Assembly: GCA_964396165.1 (NCBI GenBank)
Contig: CAYNEF010000013.1
Span: forward strand, 14,673 to 78,672
Origin: CALCZU01 sp964396165
Lineage (GTDB): Bacteria > Bdellovibrionota > FAC87 > UBA2466
Direction: 5' to 3'
DNA: 64,000 bases
A program made the position numbers and the translations under genes. The notes beneath the pieces were generated by a model. That model saw only the letters and a program-made list of their open reading frames with translations, had not been told where the DNA came from and searched no databases. The first letter of the stretch is position 1; each line of letters begins with the position of its first letter. This document shows, piece after piece, positions 1 to 8,667 of the stretch.

Positions 1-258
1 GGAAGGCTTAACTGTGAGATCGCCTGTGATGAGGGCTTTGGGAATTGTGGGACTGAGTTCGCCTGCAACAACTTCCCCGGTTGTGCCCGGAAGGCGGAAA
101 TCCAAAAAAATCAAATCGGGCGGGTTTTGATTGATCGACTGTATTGCCACTTGCGGATCAGTAAAGGTTTCAATTTTAATCGTCGGACTTTCAAAGTTTT
201 CTTTGAAGTTGATACATAAATCCGGCTCATCATCGAGATAAACGATTCTAAGCTGCAT
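1..258 (-). CDS. Response regulator receiver domain protein (partial, C-terminus off window)
   Basis: The minus-strand frame is open from an ATG at 258 to the window edge and gives 86 residues of a receiver domain. The acidic pair near the N-terminus (YLDDEPDL) and the phospho-acceptor segment (LIFLDFRLPG) are both visible, as is an ALITGD segment resembling the conserved Thr/Ser strand. The start codon overlaps the last 11 bases of the upstream histidine kinase gene, which implies translational coupling and a cognate pair. The output domain, if any, is beyond the window, so it could be a single-domain or DNA-binding regulator. Confidence 0.88.
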   Translation of the reverse strand, partial: MQLRIVYLDDEPDLCINFKENFESPTIKIETFTDPQVAIQSINQNPPDLIFLDFRLPGTTGEVVAGELSPTIPKALITGDLTVKPS

Positions 259-2875
259 TTTTGAACTCCTCTGCAACGATAGGAAAGCGAATTTCAAAAC
301 AAGTGTGACGCTCATGACTTAAAAGCTCTATCGTCGCTTTGTGCTCGTCTAAGATTCCTTTGACTATCGAAAGCCCGAGGCCTGTGCCTTCTCCCACTGG
401 TTTTGTAGTAAAGAAAGGTTGAAAAAGTTTTTTCTGAACACTTTCGGGAACTCCACTGCCTGAATCTCTAATCTGCAATACAACTGCACCACGCTCTTCA
501 AAGATGCTGACGCGAATCCATTTTTCGGGCAAGTTTTTCACAGCATCTACGCTGTTGTTAATCATGTTAACAAAAATTTGCTCCATTTCCACTTCGTCGC
601 ATAGTACTTGTTTGTCTGTGCGGCAATCTACTGCAATGGGTGTGAAATATTTTTTTGCCTTCGACTCCGTTAAGATTAACGATTCATTTAAAATCGCTCC
701 TAGAGAGTGCAGCTTATGCTCGTTCTTGTCGGAGCTTCTGGAAAACTTTTTGAGCCCACTGACAATTTTTGCAATTCTATTTGAAGCTTTTTCTATCGTT
801 TCGACTTTTGCTTTCAGTTTATCCGGGTCATTTGCAAACTTTGGAAGTAAGCGCACGGTTCCAAGGATGATTGTAACTGGATTATTGATTTCGTGTGCAA
901 TCCCAGCTGACATCTCGCCCAAGGAAGCGAGTTTTGCGCTTCGCAAGCTTTTTGTTCTTTCCAAGTCGAATGCTTCTTTTGCCTTAATTTCTTCCGTGAT
1001 GTCATTGGAAATTCCAATAAGCAAATGAGGGCTCCCATTTTCTTCATAAATGGGTACTTTTTGTGTAGATAATATCCGTTTACCTTTAGGAGTGGATATT
1101 TCCTCTTGAGCAATTTTTAAAATGGAATGGCTTTCAAATACTGCCTTGTCTTTTTGCGTAAAGAAATCGGCCTGTTCTTTGGGGAAAAGATCATAGTCTG
1201 ATTTGCCTACTAATTCAGACTGTTTCAATCCGAGTAACTCTTCCCCCGCTTTATTGAACAAGGAAAATCTTAGACCTTTTGTGTAGTCTTTTACGAAAAT
1301 CATAGAGGGGACATTTTGTAAAACCACATCCAATAGTCTCGATACTTCGGCGCCTTTGTGTTCTGCTTCTTTTTCAGCTGTAATATCAAAACGAATGGCT
1401 ACATAGCGAGATACTTTTTTATCCGATCCGATCAATGGCGTAATCACCGTTCTTACCCAATAGAGCTCACCATTTTTGCGGCGGTTTTGAATATCCCCAG
1501 TCCAAGATTGTCCAGAGGAAATTGTTTTCCACATTTTAGCAAAAAATTCATTTTTGTGGGTTTTTGAATTTAAAATGCGGTGGTTTTTACCAATAAGTTC
1601 TTCTTTTGAATAACCAGAGATTTTGCAGAAATTATCGTTCACTTCTGTGATTGTTCCCGCTGCATCCGTATATGCAACAATCGCTGTTTCATTTAAAGCT
1701 GTTAGAACTTGTTTAAAACCTTCCTCTGTTTTTCTTGTCTCTGTGATATCTCTGCCAATCGCAAAAAGATCTCCAGTTTGTGTATTCGGCTGACAGTGCC
1801 ATGAGATCAACCTGTATTCGCCTGATTTACATCGGTAGCGGTTTTCAAAGTTTAGAAGGAGAACCCCTTTAGCAAGATTCTCTACCACCTTCATCGTCGC
1901 TTCTACATCGTCAGGGTGAATGAAGTTTAGGAACTTTTCTGAGAGTAATTCTTTTTCAGTATAGCCAAGTATATTTTTAAAACTGGGATTCACTCGCTTA
2001 AAATACCCGTCTGTATTGGCAATGCAGATAAGATCTAAAGAAGCTGAAAAAATATCATCGATTTGGTTTTTGTTTTGTACTGTTTCAGTGAGATCTGCAA
2101 AAGTAACTAGTACCTGTCTTTCAGAGTCTTTATTCAAGTAAGGGGTAGCATTAACTTGTACCCAGCGGATAGGACGGTCCTGTATATGTACGCCCATCAA
2201 TGTTCCAACCACTTTTTTTCCAGTTTTTAGAGCGATGGAAGAAGGGTGTTCTTCACCACGTAGAGGAGTTCCATCAGCTCGTGTTGCTTTCCAAAGCGGA
2301 TCCATGGAAGTTTTTCCTAGTAACTGATCTGCCGTTAGACCCAGAATTTTCAATGCTGATTGGTTATATTGGATGACCTGTCCATGGTTGTTATGCACAA
2401 CCATACCTTCATTCATTGTTTCAAAAACCAAATTTGTTTTACTTTCACGATCATGTATTTCTGTAATATCAGTCACGTTGACAAAAAAACCTCTGACTTT
2501 ACCTTTTACGATATCGGGAATGTATTTTGCCAAAGTATGTTTGTAGCCATTATGAACAGGAGATGGAATGTTGCGCTCGAAAGTTTGAGCTTCTCCTTTT
2601 AACACTGCTTCAATATAGGGCAAATTAGCTGCATAAATCGTTGGTCCAAGAAGCTCTTTAATATGTTTTCCTAAAATTTGTTTCGGAGTCTTGCCAAAGA
2701 AGTTGGAGTACGCGGAGTTTGCGTGCAGGTTGATCAAATTTTTGTCCCAATAGCCAATCATACTGGGCAAGTTATCAATTATTTTAGCAAGATCAGCTTG
2801 TCTGTTTTTACGAACTACTTTTCGCTTTTTCGAATTTCTTTTTTTTAACTTCGACATACCCTTACTTATCGACAT
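248..2875 (-). CDS. Cytoplasmic multi-PAS sensor histidine kinase
   Basis: An 875-residue kinase with no membrane segment or signal peptide, so probably a soluble sensor. About five PAS/PAC modules run in series (roughly residues 30-145, 145-265, 270-385, 385-505, 510-640). They are followed by a HisKA dimerisation domain with the phospho-accepting His661 in the H-box GIAHEINNP. The HATPase_c domain shows an N-box (NNSVDAV), a G1 box (DSGSGVP) and a G2 box (GEGTGLGLSIV). The very basic N-terminal 30 residues (KKRNSKKRK) are unusual. The stop overlaps the start of the downstream receiver-domain gene. The signal sensed cannot be told from sequence. An internal Met7 is an alternative start. Confidence 0.95.
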   Translation of the reverse strand: MSISKGMSKLKKRNSKKRKVVRKNRQADLAKIIDNLPSMIGYWDKNLINLHANSAYSNFFGKTPKQILGKHIKELLGPTIYAANLPYIEAVLKGEAQTFERNIPSPVHNGYKHTLAKYIPDIVKGKVRGFFVNVTDITEIHDRESKTNLVFETMNEGMVVHNNHGQVIQYNQSALKILGLTADQLLGKTSMDPLWKATRADGTPLRGEEHPSSIALKTGKKVVGTLMGVHIQDRPIRWVQVNATPYLNKDSERQVLVTFADLTETVQNKNQIDDIFSASLDLICIANTDGYFKRVNPSFKNILGYTEKELLSEKFLNFIHPDDVEATMKVVENLAKGVLLLNFENRYRCKSGEYRLISWHCQPNTQTGDLFAIGRDITETRKTEEGFKQVLTALNETAIVAYTDAAGTITEVNDNFCKISGYSKEELIGKNHRILNSKTHKNEFFAKMWKTISSGQSWTGDIQNRRKNGELYWVRTVITPLIGSDKKVSRYVAIRFDITAEKEAEHKGAEVSRLLDVVLQNVPSMIFVKDYTKGLRFSLFNKAGEELLGLKQSELVGKSDYDLFPKEQADFFTQKDKAVFESHSILKIAQEEISTPKGKRILSTQKVPIYEENGSPHLLIGISNDITEEIKAKEAFDLERTKSLRSAKLASLGEMSAGIAHEINNPVTIILGTVRLLPKFANDPDKLKAKVETIEKASNRIAKIVSGLKKFSRSSDKNEHKLHSLGAILNESLILTESKAKKYFTPIAVDCRTDKQVLCDEVEMEQIFVNMINNSVDAVKNLPEKWIRVSIFEERGAVVLQIRDSGSGVPESVQKKLFQPFFTTKPVGEGTGLGLSIVKGILDEHKATIELLSHERHTCFEIRFPIVAEEFKNAA

Positions 2876-2922
2876 GTTAAGTGGGCATCTTGATGGGCAA
2901 TTGGGGGGGGATCTTCACAATT

Positions 2923-3708
2923 TCATTCGCCAAGAGGCGCAATGGGGACAAAAACCTGGGAAGTAGAGATGGGAATAGCCTGAACATTAGGATCAAAGAA
3001 ACGCTGCATCGTCATTTCTGTTTGGGGATTATGCTTTGCAACAATGTCGGTGCAGGTGCCAGTAAAAATATAGGTGTTGTTTTTATTTTCGGCTTTCATG
3101 CCAAACAGCGTCGCCAGATCAGAAATGACTGCGTCCATTTCTTTGGGAACGCCTCTGCCGCCTTCGTTAAAACTCCAATCGACAAGTTTGTTCGCACATT
3201 CACCGGGGATAAGATAGCTTAAGGATCCGCCCGTTTGTTGTTTGATTTCTTTTAAAAGATCTCTTAACGGAACGGACTGCGCTTCAATCGATACAATTTT
3301 ATTTCGAGAATCATTTAAGACTACTTCCAAATACCCATTCATCGGTTCAGAGAGAGAAGCACGGTAAAACATGGATTTGCCACGCGCGCGTACTTTGCCG
3401 TTGAGATGTTCGATTGCTTGTGCAATCGCCGCTTTGAAAGGAGAACGCAAATCTTCCTGATCCGTCATAATCAAGATGACTTCATTTCCACTGGTGCGTA
3501 CATCGACACGCTTGCCGCGCATCTCGGGAAAGGCGCTTAAACTCTGATCCATTTGCTGCATAACGAGTCTTTGTGATCTGAGTAACAACTCAGGCGATCC
3601 TTCTTGGATTGCCATCTGCATGGAAGAGATAAAATGCGGTTTTGCCGTACCTGCTATTGCAAGAGAAGTAAGGAACACTAAGGGACTGTATTTAAATAAT
3701 ACGTTCAT
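2923..3708 (-). CDS. Exported protein with STN (secretin/TonB N-terminal)-like segment
   Basis: A 261-residue protein with an N-terminal signal peptide (hydrophobic residues about 8-20). The middle part, around residues 145-180 (VPLRDLLKEIKQQTGGSLSY), resembles the STN module of secretins and FecA-type receptors, which act in periplasmic signalling or pilotin contacts. The rest is not recognised. Its ATG overlaps the anti-sigma stop by 4 bp, so it is the third gene of the sigma / anti-sigma operon. An inferred role is a periplasmic partner of the anti-sigma factor. A run of eight Gs at 2903-2910 lies just after the stop. Confidence 0.7.
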   Translation of the reverse strand: MNVLFKYSPLVFLTSLAIAGTAKPHFISSMQMAIQEGSPELLLRSQRLVMQQMDQSLSAFPEMRGKRVDVRTSGNEVILIMTDQEDLRSPFKAAIAQAIEHLNGKVRARGKSMFYRASLSEPMNGYLEVVLNDSRNKIVSIEAQSVPLRDLLKEIKQQTGGSLSYLIPGECANKLVDWSFNEGGRGVPKEMDAVISDLATLFGMKAENKNNTYIFTGTCTDIVAKHNPQTEMTMQRFFDPNVQAIPISTSQVFVPIAPLGE

Positions 3709-4223
3709 CTGCCTGTACCTGATGTTTCAAACTCCACTGTTTGCAGGAGTTCTGGTTTCATGTACTGCACTTTGACCCGGTTTTTTTCTTCCATTCGGAT
3801 CTGTGCATAGGGAACCTGGCTGCTATTTTCAGAAGCAAATTCGTTATTGTTATTTTTCGATTGTGAAAGTGCTACAAAAAATACGATGAGAAGAAGTCCA
3901 ACGCCCACGGCTCCTCTGAAAAGCCAGTTGCTGGCTGTTTGATTCTGTCTGGATGGGGATTCGGTATTTCCCAACTTCCAGCCTTTTAAAATCAGCGTCT
4001 CATCCTGCTTTAATCGGGAATAAACTTTGATAAGAGAAGAAGTGATTTCTGGTTCAGGTTTAAAATACGCGTTCCATTTTTTTTGAACCGTATCGGCCTG
4101 TTCCTGGCAGCGGTTACAGGTTTTTAGGTGCAGCGAAAGAAGCAAGCGATCTTTTAAACCCACTTCTTGCGGGATGGTAACAAACTCAAGCAAGAGTTCT
4201 TGATTAGGACAATTCAGGAACAT
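3705..4223 (-). CDS. Membrane anti-sigma factor with zinc-binding HxxxCxxC motif
   Basis: A 172-residue protein typical of zinc-associated anti-sigma factors. The N-terminal cytoplasmic domain carries His32-x3-Cys36-x2-Cys39, the ZAS signature. One transmembrane helix spans about residues 101-120, followed by a short periplasmic tail. It overlaps the ECF sigma gene by 20 bp and the STN-like gene by 4 bp, so the three are translationally coupled. It is expected to hold the sigma factor inactive at the membrane until a periplasmic signal arrives. The family assignment rests on motif, topology and context. Confidence 0.85.
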   Translation of the reverse strand: MFLNCPNQELLLEFVTIPQEVGLKDRLLLSLHLKTCNRCQEQADTVQKKWNAYFKPEPEITSSLIKVYSRLKQDETLILKGWKLGNTESPSRQNQTASNWLFRGAVGVGLLLIVFFVALSQSKNNNNEFASENSSQVPYAQIRMEEKNRVKVQYMKPELLQTVEFETSGTGR

Positions 4224-4788
4224 AATCCCCTCCTAACCCAGGCATTAAATTTTCTTTGAACATTTCCAGAAGTGATTTTTTCGCTCTCACATACGCTTGT
4301 CTGGATGCCTGTTCTGTAATGCCGACACGATCGGCGACTTCTTTGTGTGAGAGGCCCAATGCGTCTCTTAACCAGATAATTTCTGAATCTTTTTCATTTA
4401 AAGAGGACATGGCAATTGCAAGTTCGCGCATTTCAACGGCACTTTCTGTTCGGTGCATGGAAGCGATTTGAAATTGCACATCTTCCAAAGGCACCTGGTG
4501 TTTCGAACCTTCAGGGGCGCGTGCGACTTTATCGATGAGACAGTTTTTTACGATTCTTAATAAGTAAGATTGTACCGAAATGGATTCGAGCGATTCGATC
4601 TTATCGAGGTTCACGAGAAAGCGCACAAAAGACTCTTGCATGATGTCTTCTGAAAGTTCTCTATTTCCATTCGTTTTCCACATAAGAAATTTAAATAGGC
4701 CTGGGGAAGTTTTCTCGTACAACGGTAAAAAGGCAGATTGATCTCCTGCTCTAAGCCTTTCCACCCAATTTCCAAGTTTATTTCCCAT
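4204..4788 (-). CDS. ECF-family RNA polymerase sigma factor
   Basis: A 194-residue sigma-70 family protein of the extracytoplasmic-function class. Region 2 includes the typical DIMQESFVRFL segment. Region 4 carries a helix-turn-helix (LGLSHKEVADRVGITEQASRQAYVRAKKSL). The ATG at 4788 is preferred over the longer open frame (to 4896) because domain sequence starts right after it (WVERLRAGDQSAF) and an AGG-containing site lies about 8 bases upstream. The 3' end overlaps the anti-sigma gene by 20 bp. It is divergent from the HAD phosphatase gene with only about 25 bp between, so the two share a promoter region. Confidence 0.93.
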   Translation of the reverse strand: MGNKLGNWVERLRAGDQSAFLPLYEKTSPGLFKFLMWKTNGNRELSEDIMQESFVRFLVNLDKIESLESISVQSYLLRIVKNCLIDKVARAPEGSKHQVPLEDVQFQIASMHRTESAVEMRELAIAMSSLNEKDSEIIWLRDALGLSHKEVADRVGITEQASRQAYVRAKKSLLEMFKENLMPGLGGDYVPELS

Positions 4789-4813
4789 GCTCAACCTGAT
4801 AGACGTAACCTCG

Positions 4814-5467
4814 ATGAATAATGTGACATACGAGACACACAAACGTGGAGTTTTTTTTGATTTAGACGGCACTTTAGTAAACACGCTTCCCGACATCGCC
4901 GGAAATTTAAATCAAGTGCGTGCCCATTTTGGTCTTAAGTTATTGAATTCAAACGAAATTATTGGAAATATCGGCAAAGGCATCGAGCATTTGATACGCC
5001 ACTGTTTCCCGGAATTAGACGCATCGAATCGGGAAGAAGGCTTGCGCGTGATGATGAAATTTTACGTGGAAAAACCTTACCACGGGGGAAATCTGTATCC
5101 CCAAGTACTCGAAGTTTTGAACCACTTTATCTCGAAGGGATTTACAGTCGGGATCGTAACCAATAAACCTACACAGGCTGCCATCAGTACAGTGAACCAT
5201 TATTTCCCCGATTTTCCGTTCAAACTCATCTATGGTCCAGAAAAAGTGAGTGCGAAGAAGCCTGATCCGAGGCATTTATTGGAAGCGATTTCGTATTGTG
5301 GCCTTACTCCCCAAAACTGTTATTACGTTGGGGATGACGAAGTGGATTTCCTCACAGCCGATTCCGCAAAAGTTCCCTTTTTGGGTGCAGGTTGGGGCTT
5401 TGGCAGTGTCGCAAAGACACCCGGCAAAATCCTACAAAATTTCAGCGACTTAACGACGCATATCTAA
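4814..5467 (+). CDS. HAD-superfamily phosphoglycolate phosphatase-like hydrolase
   Basis: A 217-residue HAD phosphatase resembling Gph. Motif I is FFDLDGTLVNT, with the nucleophile Asp and the second Asp two residues on. Motif II Thr lies in GIVTNKP, motif III Lys in SAKKPDP, and motif IV in YVGDDEVD. The family removes phosphate from 2-phosphoglycolate and similar small metabolites in the cytoplasm; the exact substrate is not certain. The ATG at 4814 is chosen because it puts motif I about 13 residues from the start; an ATG at 4787 in the same frame would overlap the divergent sigma start. A long palindrome follows the stop. Confidence 0.88.
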   Translation: MNNVTYETHKRGVFFDLDGTLVNTLPDIAGNLNQVRAHFGLKLLNSNEIIGNIGKGIEHLIRHCFPELDASNREEGLRVMMKFYVEKPYHGGNLYPQVLEVLNHFISKGFTVGIVTNKPTQAAISTVNHYFPDFPFKLIYGPEKVSAKKPDPRHLLEAISYCGLTPQNCYYVGDDEVDFLTADSAKVPFLGAGWGFGSVAKTPGKILQNFSDLTTHI

Positions 5468-5480
5468 AAACAGTCTTTGT

Positions 5481-5607
5481 AAAAGGTACTGTATATCTAA
5501 AAGGTACGGCATTCCTTTCGTGAATTTGCGCTCCCCTATAAACCCATTATTTAAGGGAGCACAAATTCACGAAAGGAATGCCGTACCTTTTGAAGAAAGT
5601 ACCTTTT
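5481..5607. repeat. Long nested inverted repeat (37-bp arms plus 10-bp outer arms)
   Basis: Arms 5499-5535 and 5555-5591 are inverted complements over 37 bp with a single mismatch, separated by a 19-bp loop. A second, outer pair (5481-5490 and 5598-5607, AAAAGGTACT) is also perfectly inverted. The element sits wholly between the phosphatase stop and the rlmN start. In RNA it would form a very stable hairpin, so it could be a terminator, an attenuator or a small non-autonomous mobile element. Confidence 0.9.
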
Positions 5608-5640
5608 AAATGCGGTTTGGGGTATAACGCGGCTTCTCAA

Positions 5641-6708
5641 ATGGAAACGCAAAAAAAAGAAATTATTAAGGGGCTTCCGATAGAGGAGCTCGAAGCAAAA
5701 ATGGTGGCGATTGGCCAGCCTGCGTTTCGTGGCCGCCAACTTTTCAGCTGGATCTATTCCAAAAGAGAAGCGGATTTTTCCAAGATGACGGACATGAATA
5801 AAGAATTCCGCGCATACTTGAATGAAAAGTACGAACTTCCAACGATCAAGGTTGTAGAAGAACAACATTCTTCCGATGGCACTGCGAAGTATCTCGTGCA
5901 GCTTGCGGATGGCGAAAAAGTTGAATCCGTTTTTATTCCTTCTGAAGACAGAGCAACTTTGTGCGTTTCTACCCAAGTCGGCTGCAAAATGGCGTGCACA
6001 TTTTGCGCGACGGGATATCAAAAATTTACGAGAGATTTAAAAGCGTGGGAAATTGTCGAGCAACTCACAAGTATCCAATTTCCCAAACCTGTGACCAACA
6101 TCGTGATGATGGGAATGGGCGAGCCCTTTGATAACTACGATGAAGTTATCAAGGCACTGAAAATTTTACAGCACCCGATGGGTGTGGCTTTGGGGAAACG
6201 CCATATTACTGTTTCCACAGTCGGCTTAAACCACAACATTAGTCGCTTTGTAGATGCAAATTTAGGAAAGCTTGCGATTTCACTTCACGGAACGACAGAT
6301 GAGCAGCGCTCGAAGCTCATGCCGATCAATAAAAAATATCCTATCAAGTCTTTGATGGATGTATGTCGCAATTTAAATTTCAAAGGCAAACTTAGAGTAA
6401 CTTTTGAATACATTCTTTTTGCAGGGCTGAATGACAGTGATGAAGATGCGTACCGCTTGATTGAACTTGTAAAAGGCATTCCCAATAAAATTAACCTGCT
6501 TGCTTACAACGAAAATGATTTTATTGATTTTAAGCGCCCCTCTGAAGAGCGTATTTTGCGTTTTCAAAATATTCTTTTGGCTCATAACCTGACTGCGACT
6601 TATCGCCGTAGCCGCGGCCGCGACATTGCTGCTGCTTGCGGACAATTAAAAACCCTGAAAACAAAACGTCCGGCGCCAGTAGTGACTGGCACTGAAACGA
6701 TTCACTAG
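5641..6708 (+). CDS. rlmN: Dual-specificity 23S rRNA/tRNA adenine-C2 methyltransferase RlmN
   Basis: A 355-residue radical-SAM enzyme expected to methylate C2 of A2503 in 23S rRNA and A37 of some tRNAs. The 4Fe-4S motif is Cys115-x3-Cys119-x2-Cys122 (CKMACTFC). The C-terminal cysteine that forms the methyl adduct intermediate is in RGRDIAAACGQL (about Cys333). The family segments MGMGEPFDNYD and SLHGTTDEQR are present. The open frame extends upstream to 5578 but runs into the palindrome arm, so the ATG at 5641 is preferred. It converges on the ABC-F gene with a 3-bp gap. Confidence 0.97.
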   Translation: METQKKEIIKGLPIEELEAKMVAIGQPAFRGRQLFSWIYSKREADFSKMTDMNKEFRAYLNEKYELPTIKVVEEQHSSDGTAKYLVQLADGEKVESVFIPSEDRATLCVSTQVGCKMACTFCATGYQKFTRDLKAWEIVEQLTSIQFPKPVTNIVMMGMGEPFDNYDEVIKALKILQHPMGVALGKRHITVSTVGLNHNISRFVDANLGKLAISLHGTTDEQRSKLMPINKKYPIKSLMDVCRNLNFKGKLRVTFEYILFAGLNDSDEDAYRLIELVKGIPNKINLLAYNENDFIDFKRPSEERILRFQNILLAHNLTATYRRSRGRDIAAACGQLKTLKTKRPAPVVTGTETIH

Positions 6709-6711
6709 AAA

Positions 6712-8631
6712 TTACTTTTCAATTCCGAATAAAACTTGGGCTTTAGACAAATCGGTTGAGAGCTTTTCCCATTCGATCATTTTTGTGTGGAGTGCGGAAT
6801 CCAAAGCGGTGATTGCTTTGTAATCTGGACTTGGATTTGTCTCGAGTGCTGCTTTTTCTTTGGTGAGCTTATCCATTTCCGCTTCTATAACGGCGATTTT
6901 CTTTTCCAGAGATTTAATCTGGTTTTTCACTTTTTTGCGCTCTTCGAAACTTAAATTGGAACCTGGATTGGACTTGGCTTCTGCCTTGGGAGTCGCCGCA
7001 GCTTTGGAAGGAGAGCCGGAACCTTCAATATGGCGCAAGAATTCCGGATATTTTTCAAAGAAAGTAGTCAGATTCCCTAAGTGATCAATCAATCGGTGAT
7101 CGGTAGTCAGGTAAATAATTCTGTCCGCAATTGCAGAAACAAATTCTCGATCATGGGATACGAAAACCGCAGTTCCTTCAAATTCCTTAATCGCGTTTTT
7201 CAAAATTTCTTTTGTCTCGATATCCAAATGGTTGGTCGGTTCGTCCAGAAGTGAGAGGTTCAGTGGTTTTACCAGACAGCGCAACATCGCGATGCGGGCA
7301 CGCTCGCCCCCACTTAATACACGCACTTCTTTTTCAATTTCATCGTTCGTGCAAAATCCGAAACTCCCGAGCCATCCACGCACCTGTTCAAAGCTAAGGC
7401 CGTTGGCTGATTCGCGTAAGTTATCAATTACACTCGCTTGAAGGTTAAGCTCATCTAGTTGGTGCTGACCAAAGTATCCGGTAATGATGTTATGGCCATA
7501 CGATACTTCGCCAGATGTGGGCTTTAATCTTTCAGCAATAAGATTGAGGAGCGTTGTTTTTCCAGCACCGTTATCCCCGATGATGGCAATTTTGTCTCCG
7601 CGTTTGATATCGATAGAAACATCTTTGATGATCCACGGGCCAAATTCATCATAGCGGAAAGAGATATTTTTTGTGCTGACAGGGAATTTGCCGCCCGTCG
7701 AGAGAAAGCGGTAACGCAAGTTCATACTGTTTGCGTAACCTTCTACACGTTGCAGTCTTTCGATAAAATCCCGCTTTTCGGCTTCGAAATCTTGCGCCAT
7801 TTTGAGTTTGCTCTGCGCGCGTGCAGCAGTCTGAGCTTTTGCACGGAACTTGTAGACGAATTCCATGTTTTCGATAATTTTTTTATCGAGATCTTCAATC
7901 CGTTTTCTTAATAGGCGTTTTTCTTCGACCAAAGATTCGCAAAATGTCAGGTAGTCGTTTTGGTGTGATCTAAAAAAGAATTTCGAGCCATGAATTACAG
8001 CAAGCGAATCAGTCGTACGTCTTTGCAAGCTAATATCATGGGTAATAAGTACCAGGCTTCCGCGGTATTCTTTTTCGAGGAATTCCTCAAGCCATTGAAT
8101 GGAAGACATGTCCAAATGGTTGGTAGGTTCGTCAAGAAGAAGTACATCGGGTCTATCCAAAAGCGCTTTTGCCACAAAAACGCGCAAGAGCCAGCCCCCG
8201 CTTAAATTGGAAATCGGACCGTCCATGTATGTGTCGTTAAAACCGAGCCCCGAAAGCATTTTTCTGATTTCCCACTCACGGTCGAGATGCATGTCGTCTT
8301 CATCGAGGGGGTTTTGGGCTAGTAGATCGACAAGCAGTTGCACGGGAGAACGGCTTTGGTTGCCATGAGATTTGGAATGAAGCACAGCGGAGTCGAGAAG
8401 TGACTGATCCAAATACCCGATTCTCAGACGTTTTCCACCCACGACAGTGAGCGAACCCGTAGTAGATTCTAATTGTCCTGCCAGAATTTTCATCAGCGTT
8501 GATTTTCCACAGCCGTTTCTTCCGGCTAAAGTCACACGCATGCCTTCAAACAAGGTCCAGTTGATTTCCTCAAAAAGGACCCGGTTAGGCAGTCTGACAG
8601 AGACATTTTCTAATACGAGTTGTGCATTCAT
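6712..8631 (-). CDS. ABC-F family ATPase (Uup/EttA-like)
   Basis: A 639-residue soluble protein with two ABC nucleotide-binding domains and no membrane segment, the ABC-F layout. Walker A motifs are GRNGCGKST (about residues 37-45) and GDNGAGKTT (about 352-360). Signature motifs are LSGGW and LSGGERARI; both Walker B regions read LLDEPTNHLD. A basic interdomain linker and a C-terminal coiled coil (about 565-635) are visible. Members bind the ribosome E-site region and assist stalled translation, or confer antibiotic protection; which applies here is unknown. It lies 36 bp downstream of the NHL-repeat gene on the same strand. Confidence 0.93.
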   Translation of the reverse strand: MNAQLVLENVSVRLPNRVLFEEINWTLFEGMRVTLAGRNGCGKSTLMKILAGQLESTTGSLTVVGGKRLRIGYLDQSLLDSAVLHSKSHGNQSRSPVQLLVDLLAQNPLDEDDMHLDREWEIRKMLSGLGFNDTYMDGPISNLSGGWLLRVFVAKALLDRPDVLLLDEPTNHLDMSSIQWLEEFLEKEYRGSLVLITHDISLQRRTTDSLAVIHGSKFFFRSHQNDYLTFCESLVEEKRLLRKRIEDLDKKIIENMEFVYKFRAKAQTAARAQSKLKMAQDFEAEKRDFIERLQRVEGYANSMNLRYRFLSTGGKFPVSTKNISFRYDEFGPWIIKDVSIDIKRGDKIAIIGDNGAGKTTLLNLIAERLKPTSGEVSYGHNIITGYFGQHQLDELNLQASVIDNLRESANGLSFEQVRGWLGSFGFCTNDEIEKEVRVLSGGERARIAMLRCLVKPLNLSLLDEPTNHLDIETKEILKNAIKEFEGTAVFVSHDREFVSAIADRIIYLTTDHRLIDHLGNLTTFFEKYPEFLRHIEGSGSPSKAAATPKAEAKSNPGSNLSFEERKKVKNQIKSLEKKIAVIEAEMDKLTKEKAALETNPSPDYKAITALDSALHTKMIEWEKLSTDLSKAQVLFGIEK

Positions 8632-8667
8632 AAAGGGTAAGGAGATAGCAGACTTAACTACTTTTGG

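Noticed and set aside
504..1028. Plus-strand frame of 174 codons over the histidine kinase
   Set aside because: It is antisense to the HisKA/HATPase domains, which are clearly the true coding sequence.
5551..6021. Minus-strand frame of 156 codons over rlmN
   Set aside because: It lies opposite the conserved rlmN coding sequence and has no recognisable domain.
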